In this document: one piece after another, positions 15,268 to 23,925 of the stretch
Position numbering within the stretch: the stretch's first letter is position 1
Layout of the letters: each line of letters starts with the position of its first letter
NCBI GenBank assembly: GCA_021825235.1
Contig: JAKAIL010000003.1
Location: 1 to 41,887, forward strand
DNA length: 41,887 nt
From: Bacteroidota bacterium
GTDB lineage: Bacteria > Bacteroidota > Ignavibacteria > Palsa-1295
Reading direction: 5' to 3'
Made by a program: the position numbers and the translations under genes
The notes under the pieces: generated by a model
Databases searched by the model: none
What the model was told of the DNA's origin: nothing
Seen by the model: the letters and a program-made list of their open reading frames with translations, nothing else

Positions 15268-17886
15268 ATGATCGCTCGGCTCGCTCTCGGATTCCTGCTT
15301 CTGCCAGCAATGGTGCTGGCGCAAGGCATGGACATGCGTAGCACGTCCAGCCAGGACTCGCTTCCCTTATTGCCGGAGGCAAAGCGATTGGTACATCCAC
15401 CCGGCGTGGCGCTCGTCCTTTCCGGCGGGGGACTCAAAGGCTTTGCCCATATTGGCGTGCTCGATGTGCTCGATTCTGCGCACGTTCCTATTGATTTAAT
15501 CACGGGTACCAGCATTGGAGCGGTGGTCGGAGGGCTGTATGCCGCCGGCTACACGCCGAAACAGCTCGAGCAATTTGCGGAGTCTATTAACTGGCCGGAT
15601 GTCCTTGGCCTAACCGGCGAATCCAATCGTTCCGAACGAACGCTTAGCGAAAAGGACATGAACCACTCGTTGCTCTCGCTACGCTTCACCGGATTTTTCG
15701 ATCCGGTCATTCCGCAAGCCATTTCGAATGGCGAACGGCTGACCATGCTGTTGAACGAAATGGTATTGGGGGCACCAGCGGGCGTTCCCCGCGATTTTCT
15801 TCGCGACCTTCGGGTTCCCTTCGTGGCTGTTACTACCGATATTGTCCATGGCACCCGCCGCCTGCTTACCCGTGGTGATTTGACGGAAGCACTCCGGGCG
15901 AGTGCAACACTGCCGCTCCGATTTAGTCCGCTGCCGATCAATACGGGTTCCACAGAGGGCGATTCTGCCATTCTGATGGATGGCGGGCTCATCTCGAACA
16001 TTCCAGCCGATGTCGCAAAGGAGTTCGGAGCGTCGCGCATCATTGTGTCCAACGCGACGGCGGGTCTCCACCCGCGTAACGAACTGAATACACCGTGGGA
16101 TGTAGCCGATCAGGTGATTACGCTGATGATGCTGCGGGAGAACGCCAAGGAACTCCGATATTCGAATTGTACCATTACCCCGGAACTTTCTGGAATCGAT
16201 GAGAACGATTATTCGAAAATTCCGGAGTTTATCGAAGCCGGTCGTGAAGCCGCGCGTGCCATGCTGCCGGAGATCGAGCGGGATATTGCAGCGGTAAAAG
16301 ATCCCACACCGCCTGCCGTACCGGAAGATACACTGTTGCCCGTGCTTCGCGCAATTCGAATGATCGGAACGCAGCACCGATATGTGGATTCCGCGGTCCT
16401 GTTCGATCGTTCCCTGCTCGACCAGCCATTACTGCGTTCCCAGAACATGAAGGCCATCGAGCAGCGAGTTCTCCAGGATTACCGGTCCCAGGGTTTCAGT
16501 TTGGTCCGAATCGATAGTGTGGTATTGCGGACAACTATTGGCCGCGCTGATTTATATGTAGATGAAGGCCACATTGGACGAATTGCCGTTCGCGGGAGCG
16601 AAAACACCGATACGGATTTTGCCTTGCGCGAAGTAGCATTTCACCCCGGTGATATTTTCCGCGCTACGGCGGGCAAACAATCGTTGCAAAATCTGACGGG
16701 TACCGGGCTATTCGATTTCGCGATTCTTCAAGTAGCCTACGATACCCTATGGCCTGGAACCCAGTATATTCGAACCGCAGATACATTTGCTTATCCGGAA
16801 GGTGCGCCATCGTTTGGGCCTTCGGTGATCCTCACCGTCCATTCGGAGAGTCCGAATGTGTTGCGCCTCGGCGTGCTGGCGGATAATGAATTCGGTGCTG
16901 AGTTTTCCGCGCAATTGGCGAACGAAAATATCAGTGGAAGCGGAATGGAATATGTGCTAACCGGAAGTATCGGTTCCCAGGCGCGGTCCGCTTCGTTGGC
17001 CTTTTCCGCGCCGCGTTTGCTGCACGGCTTCGGGGTGCTCGATGCACGCGCCTATGCTGGCTACCGTGATATTAACGCGTATGCCGTTCTTACGGATGTT
17101 ACCCAACAGAGCATCCGCAATACCGTGACGGATGTGGTGCGGGAATCGAGAGACTGGGGTATCCGCCTCCGCCTGGGTGGCCAGATCGAGCGCCTGGGTG
17201 CGCTAACCGTGGCACTCCGGGCCGAAAAGCAATCCTGGTTCAGTGTGCGCGACAGCGTGGGGGATAGCGGCTCGGACCAGGTGCGGGCACTGCGTGCTCA
17301 ATTGCTCCTCGATTCCCGCGATGATGCAAACTATCCTCATACCGGCAGTTACGTTCGCGGTTACGCAGAGACGGGCCTAACGCTGCTCGGAGTAGGAACG
17401 AATTACACGAAACTATTCGGAGAAGTAGCGCAGGCAATCCCGCTTTCTCCCCTGCATACCCTTATACCTCGGTTCCAGGTAGGCTTTGCCGATGCCGAAT
17501 TGCCCCGGCTCGAACAATTCGATTTGGGCGGCATGGAATCCTTTTATGGATTGAACGAATATGAATTGCGCGGAAAGCAGATGGTGGAAGGGAGCTTAAC
17601 CTACCAGATCGCAATCCCTCACGCTCTCTTTTTCCCGACGTTCGTCTCCGTGCGTTATGATGTGGGTGCTGTTTGGCCCGAGCCGGCTGCGATTAAATTC
17701 GAGTCCCTCTTGGACGGTATTGGCGCTCAGGTCGGAGTCAAAACGCCGCTCGGGCTCGCTCAGTTTGGAATCGGCGAGAATTTCCGCTTTGTTAAAGTAC
17801 CTGGTACGTCGCCGCTAAGGGAGCCATCGCATGTAATTGCGTGGAATGCTCCGCACTTCTACTTCTCGATCGGTTCCCGGCTGTAG
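15268..17886 (+). CDS. Patatin-like phospholipase with POTRA and outer-membrane beta-barrel
   Basis: An 872-residue protein with a signal peptide (MIARLALGFLLLPAMVLAQG). The patatin lipase domain is at about 45-345: oxyanion loop SGGGLKGFAHIG (52-63), nucleophile elbow GTSIG with Ser82, and catalytic Asp in DGG (238-240), so the Ser-Asp dyad is intact. Residues about 375-500 resemble a POTRA module (LYVDEGHIGRIAVRG). From about 530 to the end is a BamA/Omp85-like surface antigen barrel (NENISGSGMEYVLTGSIG onwards), ending in an aromatic-rich HFYFSIGSRL. This is the type Vd autotransporter (PlpD/FplA-like) layout, releasing or exposing the lipase at the surface. Predicted to hydrolyse phospholipids; the target is unknown. 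Confidence 0.92.
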   Translation: MIARLALGFLLLPAMVLAQGMDMRSTSSQDSLPLLPEAKRLVHPPGVALVLSGGGLKGFAHIGVLDVLDSAHVPIDLITGTSIGAVVGGLYAAGYTPKQLEQFAESINWPDVLGLTGESNRSERTLSEKDMNHSLLSLRFTGFFDPVIPQAISNGERLTMLLNEMVLGAPAGVPRDFLRDLRVPFVAVTTDIVHGTRRLLTRGDLTEALRASATLPLRFSPLPINTGSTEGDSAILMDGGLISNIPADVAKEFGASRIIVSNATAGLHPRNELNTPWDVADQVITLMMLRENAKELRYSNCTITPELSGIDENDYSKIPEFIEAGREAARAMLPEIERDIAAVKDPTPPAVPEDTLLPVLRAIRMIGTQHRYVDSAVLFDRSLLDQPLLRSQNMKAIEQRVLQDYRSQGFSLVRIDSVVLRTTIGRADLYVDEGHIGRIAVRGSENTDTDFALREVAFHPGDIFRATAGKQSLQNLTGTGLFDFAILQVAYDTLWPGTQYIRTADTFAYPEGAPSFGPSVILTVHSESPNVLRLGVLADNEFGAEFSAQLANENISGSGMEYVLTGSIGSQARSASLAFSAPRLLHGFGVLDARAYAGYRDINAYAVLTDVTQQSIRNTVTDVVRESRDWGIRLRLGGQIERLGALTVALRAEKQSWFSVRDSVGDSGSDQVRALRAQLLLDSRDDANYPHTGSYVRGYAETGLTLLGVGTNYTKLFGEVAQAIPLSPLHTLIPRFQVGFADAELPRLEQFDLGGMESFYGLNEYELRGKQMVEGSLTYQIAIPHALFFPTFVSVRYDVGAVWPEPAAIKFESLLDGIGAQVGVKTPLGLAQFGIGENFRFVKVPGTSPLREPSHVIAWNAPHFYFSIGSRL

Positions 17887-18203
17887 TACCTAAAAGCGAA
17901 TGCGTATTGTGCTCTGCGATAGGACCGCGCCAACTGTGGTTCCCATTTTCGGGGACAAGGACAACATCGGGTTTCCTTTCCGCGCGACGCGCATGGCAAG
18001 CATCTCCCTTGTCATTCCTGCGAATGCGGGTACTTAGGCCCCGGATCACACTAAACCTTGGGTCCCCGCTTTCACCAGAAGGACAAGTAAACCACTTGCA
18101 CCGTAAAAAACCCCGGAGCGAAATTCGCGCCGGGGCCTGTTCTTTCTCTTCTTTTAAGACGCCAGTAATAGGTTGGTCTTCGTTGTAACCCGCACTATAG
18201 GGT
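17887..18203. other. Gene-free interval
   Basis: This 317-base stretch separates the convergent phospholipase and lipoprotein genes. Apart from the hairpin at 18104-18135 I see no gene or RNA in it. Short open frames here lack starts and family resemblance. Confidence 0.6.
18104..18135 (-). terminator. Rho-independent terminator for the lipoprotein gene
   Basis: The stem is formed by CCCCGGAGCG (18111-18120) and CGCGCCGGGG (18126-18135) with one mismatch. Read on the minus strand it is followed by TTTTTTAC, so it suits the gene ending at 18204. A weaker pyrimidine-rich tail on the plus side may let it act in both directions. Confidence 0.8.
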
Positions 18204-19166
18204 TTAGTTGTGAGTCAGTGAGATAAGAGAGCGGGTAAAATCTTCCTTGGTAAACGAGTTGCCATCGGCCGTCACGTACCACCAATCGTATTGATAGATA
18301 GGTCCGGCGAAGCACCCGTAATACTTGTACTCACGATTGAAGTCATAGTCGTCAACCGCACTGGTCTTGATGCGGATATCGGCCGTATGATTCCACGTTC
18401 CAGCCGGGACCGTCCAGGATTCGTCATCGACAATTACATCGCACGAAGTGGTGGGATTAGGCTCGTTGATGACGTCATAATCCCAGGTTTCATTCGTGTG
18501 GAAGTCCTTTAAAAAGACGCAGCGCTCTTTGATAATGGGTCCGGTTCCACCTTCGCGTTCCCAGATAAACGCCGAATCCAGGTGTTCGCTGTACCAGATG
18601 GTATCCGTTTGCCAGGTATAGTTTCCGGTATCGTTAAAGTCGTCCACGGTTGTACGAACGTAGCCGCCAATGCCCGATAGGATCGTATCCGCAGAAACGG
18701 CGCGGGCGAGCCCGCTCATCGAGGACATTCCGCTGACGGTATCGCCAGGCAGCACAAAGGCCCCATGCGTATTGTCGGCGTGTGTTGCTGAGACGTAATT
18801 GATCGTCACGAATGGACGCCCCGCATACGCATTCGCGACGCGATAGCTTATCTGATAGCGGAACAGTGAATCGCCGTTGGAAGCCAACTGATCGTAGCCC
18901 ATGGTGCGGACCGTATCGTTCGATCCGTCCAGCGTAGCAGCTACCGAGCCATCACTGTTGTAGATTTTCTCTACATTGGTGAAGGCATAGGTCCAGCCGG
19001 CATCCTTATGATAGAAGTAGTCGCTCATGTTGGGGGAACCGAGGGTTCCACGTGAGCCGCCCGGGCCTACTGGACCGTTTGGATTGACGGCGCAGGATGC
19101 AAGGACGGTACTGGCGAGTGCAACGCATGCTAAGCGCGCATGCCAGGAGATAATGGGGATTTTCAT
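18204..19166 (-). CDS. Lipoprotein of unknown function
   Basis: A 320-residue lipoprotein with signal segment ARLACVALASTVLASC (lipobox LASC, Cys25). A Gly/Pro linker (NPNGPVGPGGSRGTLG) follows, then a beta-rich domain with many Tyr, Trp and Thr residues. The repeated strand-turn pattern (WTYAFTNVEKIYNSDGSV, VDDESWTVPAGTW) is typical of surface lipoproteins in Bacteroidota-related lineages, but I recognise no named family. It is monocistronic, with a strong terminator directly downstream. Confidence 0.7.
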   Translation of the reverse strand: MKIPIISWHARLACVALASTVLASCAVNPNGPVGPGGSRGTLGSPNMSDYFYHKDAGWTYAFTNVEKIYNSDGSVAATLDGSNDTVRTMGYDQLASNGDSLFRYQISYRVANAYAGRPFVTINYVSATHADNTHGAFVLPGDTVSGMSSMSGLARAVSADTILSGIGGYVRTTVDDFNDTGNYTWQTDTIWYSEHLDSAFIWEREGGTGPIIKERCVFLKDFHTNETWDYDVINEPNPTTSCDVIVDDESWTVPAGTWNHTADIRIKTSAVDDYDFNREYKYYGCFAGPIYQYDWWYVTADGNSFTKEDFTRSLISLTHN

Positions 19167-19211
19167 CGGTGTTGTGTTAGGTTATAATGGATGAATAATT
19201 CAGGATGGATG

Positions 19212-19574
19212 TCAAATATTGGAAGCAACCAAACCTGGATGAGCAATCATCCAAGGAGCAAGCAGCCACGGAACCCGGGATCCAGACGCATCGCTGACGA
19301 TGCCCGGAGTCCGGGTTCCGGGCATCGTCGCCGATGCGTCCGCTGCTCGATAACAGGCAACCAAACTACGGGGTAGGAGATGATCCATCATCCACGGATG
19401 ATCGGTCATCCACGCGCTGCTACCCGAAGAACTCCGCATGTCGCAAGTAAGATGTGAACCGTGACGCACCCGCTCTCGGCGGGGACGACCCACGGCAAGG
19501 TCCGCTTTACAAAAGGGGCAGACGTGTTCCCAATCGTTTCCGACGTAAGAACAGGATGGACACGTTTTCAGCAT
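19212..19574 (-). CDS. Possible small zinc-ribbon protein extended into repeat DNA
   Basis: The first 45 or so residues look real: MLKTCPSCSYVGNDWEHVCP and FCKADL hold two CxxC knuckles (Cys5/Cys8 and Cys19/Cys22), the pattern of a double zinc-ribbon. The remaining 75 residues are encoded by palindromic repeat DNA (WMTDHPWMMDHLL and similar) and have no protein-like pattern. The gene may originally have been shorter, or the 3' part has been replaced by repeat insertion. Function is unknown; such ribbons occur in small regulatory or membrane-associated proteins. Confidence 0.4.
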   Translation of the reverse strand: MLKTCPSCSYVGNDWEHVCPFCKADLAVGRPRRERVRHGSHLTCDMRSSSGSSAWMTDHPWMMDHLLPRSLVACYRAADASATMPGTRTPGIVSDASGSRVPWLLAPWMIAHPGLVASNI

Positions 19575-19653
19575 TGTCGTTAAGAATCTATTAGGTTAAA
19601 TCTCTATGTCAAACTCGGCGAAGCAAGAACCATCCAAGGATGAGCGGTCATCC
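19237..19653. repeat. Cluster of GGATGANCGNTCATCC palindromes
   Basis: Near-perfect 16-base palindromes lie at 19237-19252 (GGATGAGCAATCATCC), 19396-19411 (GGATGATCGGTCATCC) and 19638-19653 (GGATGAGCGGTCATCC). Two more copies are in tandem inside the MTA/SAH nucleosidase gene at 38699-38729. They look like a dispersed palindromic element rather than an operator, because the copies are not placed at promoters. Confidence 0.75.
19285..19340. repeat. Long imperfect hairpin
   Basis: The arms 19285-19307 and 19318-19340 pair at 21 of 23 positions around a 10-base loop. The shorter CGGAACCCGG at 19269-19278 can also pair with CCGGGTTCCG at 19311-19320, so two alternative folds compete. No T-run follows. 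Confidence 0.7.
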
Positions 19654-20292
19654 GGCATAATGCTTTGTAAACTTGACATACCGTAATATAAGCGGCGAAC
19701 TGTCAGTTTCCCTGACACTTGCATGGTATTCTATAGAAAAGTAAAAATCGCCGAATGCGTGCCAAATTCAGCATGTCAAAATTAAATACTTATCTAATAG
19801 ACAGCGTCAACATTGCAAATTGGAATGACGACGAGGCAAAAGTGTATCAGAACGATACGGATTCATGAAGCGACGACCCATCACCGGTGGTTCAACAGGG
19901 AGGTCCACGGATGAGTGATCTGCCAGAGGATGTTCCATGCACCTGCAATCCGCCTGGAGGACTTAGATAGGGAATCCCGAGGCCAAGAGCTCCGAGGATA
20001 AATCAGTAGCGGCAGAAGCGCGGTAAGCACCGGCGGAAGAAACCGGACCCCGGTACGGGAAGCCTACCCAGGCCGAAGGATGCCATTAACAGAAGGCTCT
20101 GCGATAGGTACTAAGCATGCCGAGCAGCGCAGACCAAACAAGACCGCACGGCAAGAGGCCATGAGCGATCCTTGGAAGAGCGATCACCCCTGCCTGCTTA
20201 AGAACCAGTTGGGAACCTGCGAGACCCAACATCGAAATACCCTGCCGCAACAGAAATCACACGGCCGAGTCGACGAATCTTACTTATGAATA
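19575..20292. other. Gene-free interval with a strongly T-poor block (possible structured RNA)
   Basis: No convincing reading frame is present here. From about 19960 to 20270 the plus strand is rich in A, G and C and poor in T: in 19981-20160 I count 16 T against 56 A. Short self-complementary stretches occur, for example GTTGGG (20206-20211) with CCCAAC (20225-20230). Strand-biased composition of this sort is common for structured RNAs, but I cannot match it to a known family. It may also be decayed mobile DNA. Confidence 0.35.
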
Positions 20293-20330
20293 GGAAGATT
20301 TATTTACCGGTCTCTGTAAAATTTCTTTAC
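20293..20330. promoter_or_regulatory. Two copies of a 15-base inverted-repeat element upstream of the NrfD-type operon
   Basis: GGAAGATTTATTTAC (20293-20307) and GTAAAATTTCTTTAC (20316-20330). The second is a perfect 5-5-5 inverted repeat. Both resemble the copies at 20517-20531 and 31143-31157. Start-to-start distance is 23 bases, about two helical turns, as expected for paired binding of one regulator. The regulator itself is not identified. Confidence 0.5.
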
Positions 20331-20516
20331 CATCTGGAAGGAATGCGGGTGTTGTCTTGAGGACCGTAAAGGAACTTTCCGCGATCTTACAAAATAATTT
20401 AACATGGTTGACTTTCTGAAAATATAACGGTAAGAATATTCGAAGGAAAAATTCTGATACGAAGAAACAAAAATCTCATGCTTCCTTCAAAAGCATAAAA
20501 AAATTTTTGACAGGTA

Positions 20517-20531
20517 GTAAGATTTACTTAC
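20517..20531. promoter_or_regulatory. Inverted-repeat element GTAAGATTTACTTAC
   Basis: A perfect 5-5-5 inverted repeat (GTAAG, ATTTA, CTTAC) about 205 bases before the first gene of the NrfD-type operon. A TTGACA-like hexamer (20507-20512) lies just upstream of it, so a bound protein could control that promoter. The neighbouring 11-mer GTAAGAATATT (20430-20440) carries the same half-site. Confidence 0.5.
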
Positions 20532-20735
20532 GAACATCGCGAGGAGTGTTAAAGAATTATCCGTCGAATCAAGCGAAATCGTGCAATTGATTGACGTGGG
20601 TATGCTGGTTGCTATGCGTGTTCCAATAATTTTTACAGGATGGGGAAACATGCGCGATGGAAACGTTGCGATGTCCTCCCATCAGCCATAATGATTGAGT
20701 CAAGCATCCACGGAAGGGGCGATTTACTATTTAAC

Positions 20736-21713
20736 ATGGAACAGAACGAAGCAACAAGCAGAAGAAAATTTTTGAAGGTCGCAGCCGCTGCCGGGGCTGT
20801 CATCGCGACCGGTGCCGGACTTAAGAAAGCATTCTCAGCGGATAATCCATCCGGCAGCGATTCGCTCTCGGCAAGCTCTTCCCCAGCCGATACTTCGGCA
20901 TCCGGAGCCGATACTGCCGCGGCTGGTGAGAAGCTAAAAGTTCTTACACCCAGCGGTACGCTTCTCGAAATTGACAGCGCCCATGCCTATGCTACGCAGC
21001 ACAAGCCGGTATCCAATGAAGAAGCACGTATCGGCATACCAGGCCGAAAGTTCGTGATGGTCATTGATCTCTCGAAGTGCGATGGCTGCCGGAAGTGTAC
21101 GAAGGCGTGTCAGAAAATGCACTTTACCCCACCGGACCGCGAGTGGATCAAGGTCTTCGAAATGAAGGATTCGGAAGAAACCGGATCTTACTGGATGCCG
21201 AAGCCCTGCTTCCATTGCGATAATCCTCCCTGCACGAAAGTCTGCCCCGTTGGAGCAACGTTCAAGCGGGAAGATGGCATTGTTCTCATCGATAATACCC
21301 GTTGCATTGGCTGCCGCTTCTGTATGGCGGCCTGCCCATACTCCACGCGGTACTTTAATTGGGAGCACCCTGCAGAAATTCCCGCCATGGCGGATATTCC
21401 GTACACGCCGGAACAAGGGTATCCGCGCCGCGTGGGAACTGCCGAAAAGTGCGATTTCTGTCCGGACATGATTCGTGAAGGGCGCATGCCGGCCTGTATC
21501 GATTCCTGTGATATGGGCGCACTCTATTTCGGCGATGAGAACGAAGATGCGGTAACCAATTCCAATGGTGAGACGGTCCGCTTAAGCACGTTGCTCGATC
21601 AGAACGCGGGATACCGTTTTATGGAAGAATTGGGAACGAAGCCACGCGTCTATTATCTCCCGCCCAAGAATCGCCGTTATCCGGAACCCGTGCATGCAAC
21701 GGTCGTCGGATAA
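20736..21713 (+). CDS. Tat-exported four-cluster iron-sulfur protein (NrfC/DsrO/PsrB type)
   Basis: A 325-residue periplasmic electron carrier. The ATG at 20736 leads straight into a Tat signal (SRRKFLKVAAAAGAVIATGA, twin Arg 9-10); the frame is open to 20640 but that extension precedes the signal and is unlikely. Sixteen cysteines form four [4Fe-4S] sites: 115/118/121/125, 158/161/166/170, 190/193/196/200 and 239/242/254/258. This is the arrangement of NrfC, DsrO and PsrB and of the C-terminal part of ActB. Such subunits pass electrons between an NrfD-type quinone protein and a redox partner. No molybdopterin catalytic subunit is encoded next to it. It is the first gene of a five-gene operon. 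Confidence 0.92.
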   Translation: MEQNEATSRRKFLKVAAAAGAVIATGAGLKKAFSADNPSGSDSLSASSSPADTSASGADTAAAGEKLKVLTPSGTLLEIDSAHAYATQHKPVSNEEARIGIPGRKFVMVIDLSKCDGCRKCTKACQKMHFTPPDREWIKVFEMKDSEETGSYWMPKPCFHCDNPPCTKVCPVGATFKREDGIVLIDNTRCIGCRFCMAACPYSTRYFNWEHPAEIPAMADIPYTPEQGYPRRVGTAEKCDFCPDMIREGRMPACIDSCDMGALYFGDENEDAVTNSNGETVRLSTLLDQNAGYRFMEELGTKPRVYYLPPKNRRYPEPVHATVVG

Positions 21714-21766
21714 TACCATCGTACAGTAGAGTAGAACGGTACCATCAGCCGCCACAAACCTTTATT

Positions 21767-23272
21767 ATGGAACACATTACAAAACAGAAGAACGGAGTAG
21801 CAATGGCTCTTGCCGGAGGAGAAACGGGCGAGAGCCGTGGAGATTTTCCACTTCCGACTGGACCGGGCATCGAAAGCATACGCCAGCATTATTTGCGCCC
21901 CATTGCGCCGGGTAATTTTGGGACGCGAAGCAAGTATTGGATTGCTGGGCTCCTTGTTGTTATGGCATGGGGGCTTTATGCCTACATCCATCAACTACAG
22001 ATGGGTCTCGAAGCCACGGCGATGCGGAACTATGTGTCATGGGGGCTCTATATTGCTACCTTCGTCTTTATTATCGGCATCAGCCATTCGGGCACTCTGG
22101 TCTCAGCCATCCTCCGGGTGACGAATCAGGAATGGCGGCGACCGATTACGCGATCGGCGGAGCTTCTGACGGCCGTCGCACTTATGTTCGGTGGGCTAAT
22201 GCCCATCATCGACATGGGGCGTCCGGACCGCGTGCTCAACCTGATCTTTTACGGACGTATTCAATCCCCCTTACTGTGGGATGTTTTGTGCGTCACGACT
22301 TACTTTACGGGAAGTGTGATGTTCTTGTATTTGCCGATGATCCCGGACATTGCACTGGCGAAGAAGCGGTTTGCTACAACCGGCTCGAAGTTTCGGCTTT
22401 GGGTCTACGATAAGCTTTCGATGGGCTGGCAGGGAACTCCGGAGCAATGGCGCCGGCTCGAACGCGCCATGCGAGTCATGACCGTCATGATCATTCCGAT
22501 CGCGGTTTCCGTACACACCGTGATCTCCTATATCTTTGCAATGACCTTACGGGCAGGATGGGATAGCACCGTGTTCGGGCCCTATTTCGTCGTCGGTGCA
22601 CTGTATTCTGGTTCCGCCGGCGTGATCCTGGTAATGGCGGCATTCCGCAAAATCTATCACCTGGAAGAATTTATTACTCCGCGCCATTTTGACTTAATGG
22701 GGAAAATCGTGCTATCGCTCACGATGATTTATGCCTATTTCAATCTCAATGAATATTGGATCCCAGCGTATAAAATGGCCTCCGGGGAAGCGCCACTGCT
22801 GCACTCGCTCTTCTCCGGTAACCTTTCTACTCTCTTCTGGACCTTACAGTTCGGGACGGTGCTGATTCCCATCATTATCCTGGCCACTCCACGTGGTCGC
22901 AGGCCTACCCTTTCGGTTATTGCTTGCATCATCATCGTGGTCGGTGCCTGGGTGAAGCGATACGCCATTGTCATTCCCGTGCTTGAGCATCCATTCCTTC
23001 CGATGCAGCATGCCCCGCAATCGTGGACGCATTACTTCCCCAATTGGGTGGAATTCTCCGTTGTTGGTGGTATGCTGGCCGGAATATTCTTAGTCCTTAC
23101 CCTCTTTTCGAAGTTCTTCCCCATTAGTTCCATCTGGGAAGTGGAAGAAGGCGTCCACCGATCGGAACATTCGGCGCACGATCACTCATCCGGTCAATCG
23201 CACCTTGCAGCAAATGGGAAGGACACTAATCACAAACACATTCCTGCAGTCGAGGAGGCCTTCGCGCAATGA
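21767..23272 (+). CDS. NrfD/PsrC/ActC-like integral membrane quinone-interacting subunit
   Basis: A 501-residue protein with about ten membrane helices, longer than classical eight-helix NrfD and closer in size to ActC or QrcD. The segment ISHSGTLVSAILRVTNQEWR (about 104-123), followed by ITRSAELLTAVALMFGGLMP and IDMGRPDRV, is the recognisable ActC-like core. Family members exchange electrons with menaquinone or ubiquinone at the periplasmic side. The C-terminus is cytosolic or periplasmic and His-rich (HSAHDHSSGQSH). The gene starts 53 bases after the iron-sulfur gene and its stop overlaps the next start by four bases. The pair probably forms a quinone-cytochrome module. Confidence 0.9.
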   Translation: MEHITKQKNGVAMALAGGETGESRGDFPLPTGPGIESIRQHYLRPIAPGNFGTRSKYWIAGLLVVMAWGLYAYIHQLQMGLEATAMRNYVSWGLYIATFVFIIGISHSGTLVSAILRVTNQEWRRPITRSAELLTAVALMFGGLMPIIDMGRPDRVLNLIFYGRIQSPLLWDVLCVTTYFTGSVMFLYLPMIPDIALAKKRFATTGSKFRLWVYDKLSMGWQGTPEQWRRLERAMRVMTVMIIPIAVSVHTVISYIFAMTLRAGWDSTVFGPYFVVGALYSGSAGVILVMAAFRKIYHLEEFITPRHFDLMGKIVLSLTMIYAYFNLNEYWIPAYKMASGEAPLLHSLFSGNLSTLFWTLQFGTVLIPIIILATPRGRRPTLSVIACIIIVVGAWVKRYAIVIPVLEHPFLPMQHAPQSWTHYFPNWVEFSVVGGMLAGIFLVLTLFSKFFPISSIWEVEEGVHRSEHSAHDHSSGQSHLAANGKDTNHKHIPAVEEAFAQ

Positions 23273-23925
23273 AAATTCTAAGATGCTCTCTACTATTCGT
23301 GCTCGCACTATTCCTGTTCAGCGTGCATGTACGCCGCTCTCTGGCCATGGACTCTATGGGCGGTATGGCGATGGATTCCGCAGGCGCCAGCACCGCCGCT
23401 GTGAGCGCGAGTGGCGCCGGCGATTCCTCCGCTTCCAATGCCAAACTTACGCTCGCTGTAACGGATGGCGATACGGTTTGGAACGTCCAGGCGAACTTTA
23501 TCGGCCCGGATTCAACCGGCAAGATCGGACCGCTCGCCAATCAGACCGTTAGCTTTTACGTCAAACGGCTCTTTGGCATCATGCCGATGCGAGACGATGA
23601 TAACACGGGAACGACGGATGATTCCGGAAACGCCGTGATTCAAATGCCGAAAAACATTCCCGGTGGTACCACCGGGATGCTCACGATCATTGCTCGTGTG
23701 GAACAAGACGATCAAACCGGTTTGGTCGCCGCCAGCGATTCTGGACATTGGGGGAAGGTCGTTCCTCTCGAGGCTAATCCATTCCCACGCGCGCTGTGGG
23801 AGCCCAATGCGCCCATTTCCATGATCATCGTTTTTGTCATTCTCTTCGGTGGCGTATGGTCCACCTACGGATTTGTAGTAACTCAACTTGTAACCATTAA
23901 AAAGGAACACCAGAATGAAGCATAA
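23269..23925 (+). CDS. Membrane-anchored periplasmic protein, unknown role in the complex
   Basis: A 218-residue protein with an N-terminal signal (LLFVLALFLFSVHVRRSLAM) and a C-terminal membrane anchor at about 184-205 (SMIIVFVILFGGVWSTYGFV), followed by a short basic tail. The mature N-terminus is rich in Met, Ser and Ala (MDSMGGMAMDS). The middle (about 60-165) looks like an immunoglobulin-type beta-sandwich (KLTLAVTDGDTVWNVQANFI). It overlaps the NrfD gene by four bases and the cytochrome c gene by eleven, so it is translated with them and is probably a structural subunit. No cofactor motif is visible. Confidence 0.7.
   Translation: MKILRCSLLFVLALFLFSVHVRRSLAMDSMGGMAMDSAGASTAAVSASGAGDSSASNAKLTLAVTDGDTVWNVQANFIGPDSTGKIGPLANQTVSFYVKRLFGIMPMRDDDNTGTTDDSGNAVIQMPKNIPGGTTGMLTIIARVEQDDQTGLVAASDSGHWGKVVPLEANPFPRALWEPNAPISMIIVFVILFGGVWSTYGFVVTQLVTIKKEHQNEA

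Noticed and set aside
20206-20230. Hairpin GTTGGGAACCTGCGAGACCC resembling a T-box antiterminator
   Set aside because: The conserved T-box bulge sequence and specifier features are absent, and no aminoacyl-tRNA synthetase or amino-acid gene follows.
20080-20289. 69-codon frame in the T-poor block
   Set aside because: No family pattern, no ribosome-binding site, and its composition follows the T-poor DNA.
20736-23272. Nitrite reductase (Nrf) operon
   Set aside because: NrfC- and NrfD-type genes are present, but no pentahaem NrfA or NrfB is encoded nearby; the ActC-like size also argues against it.
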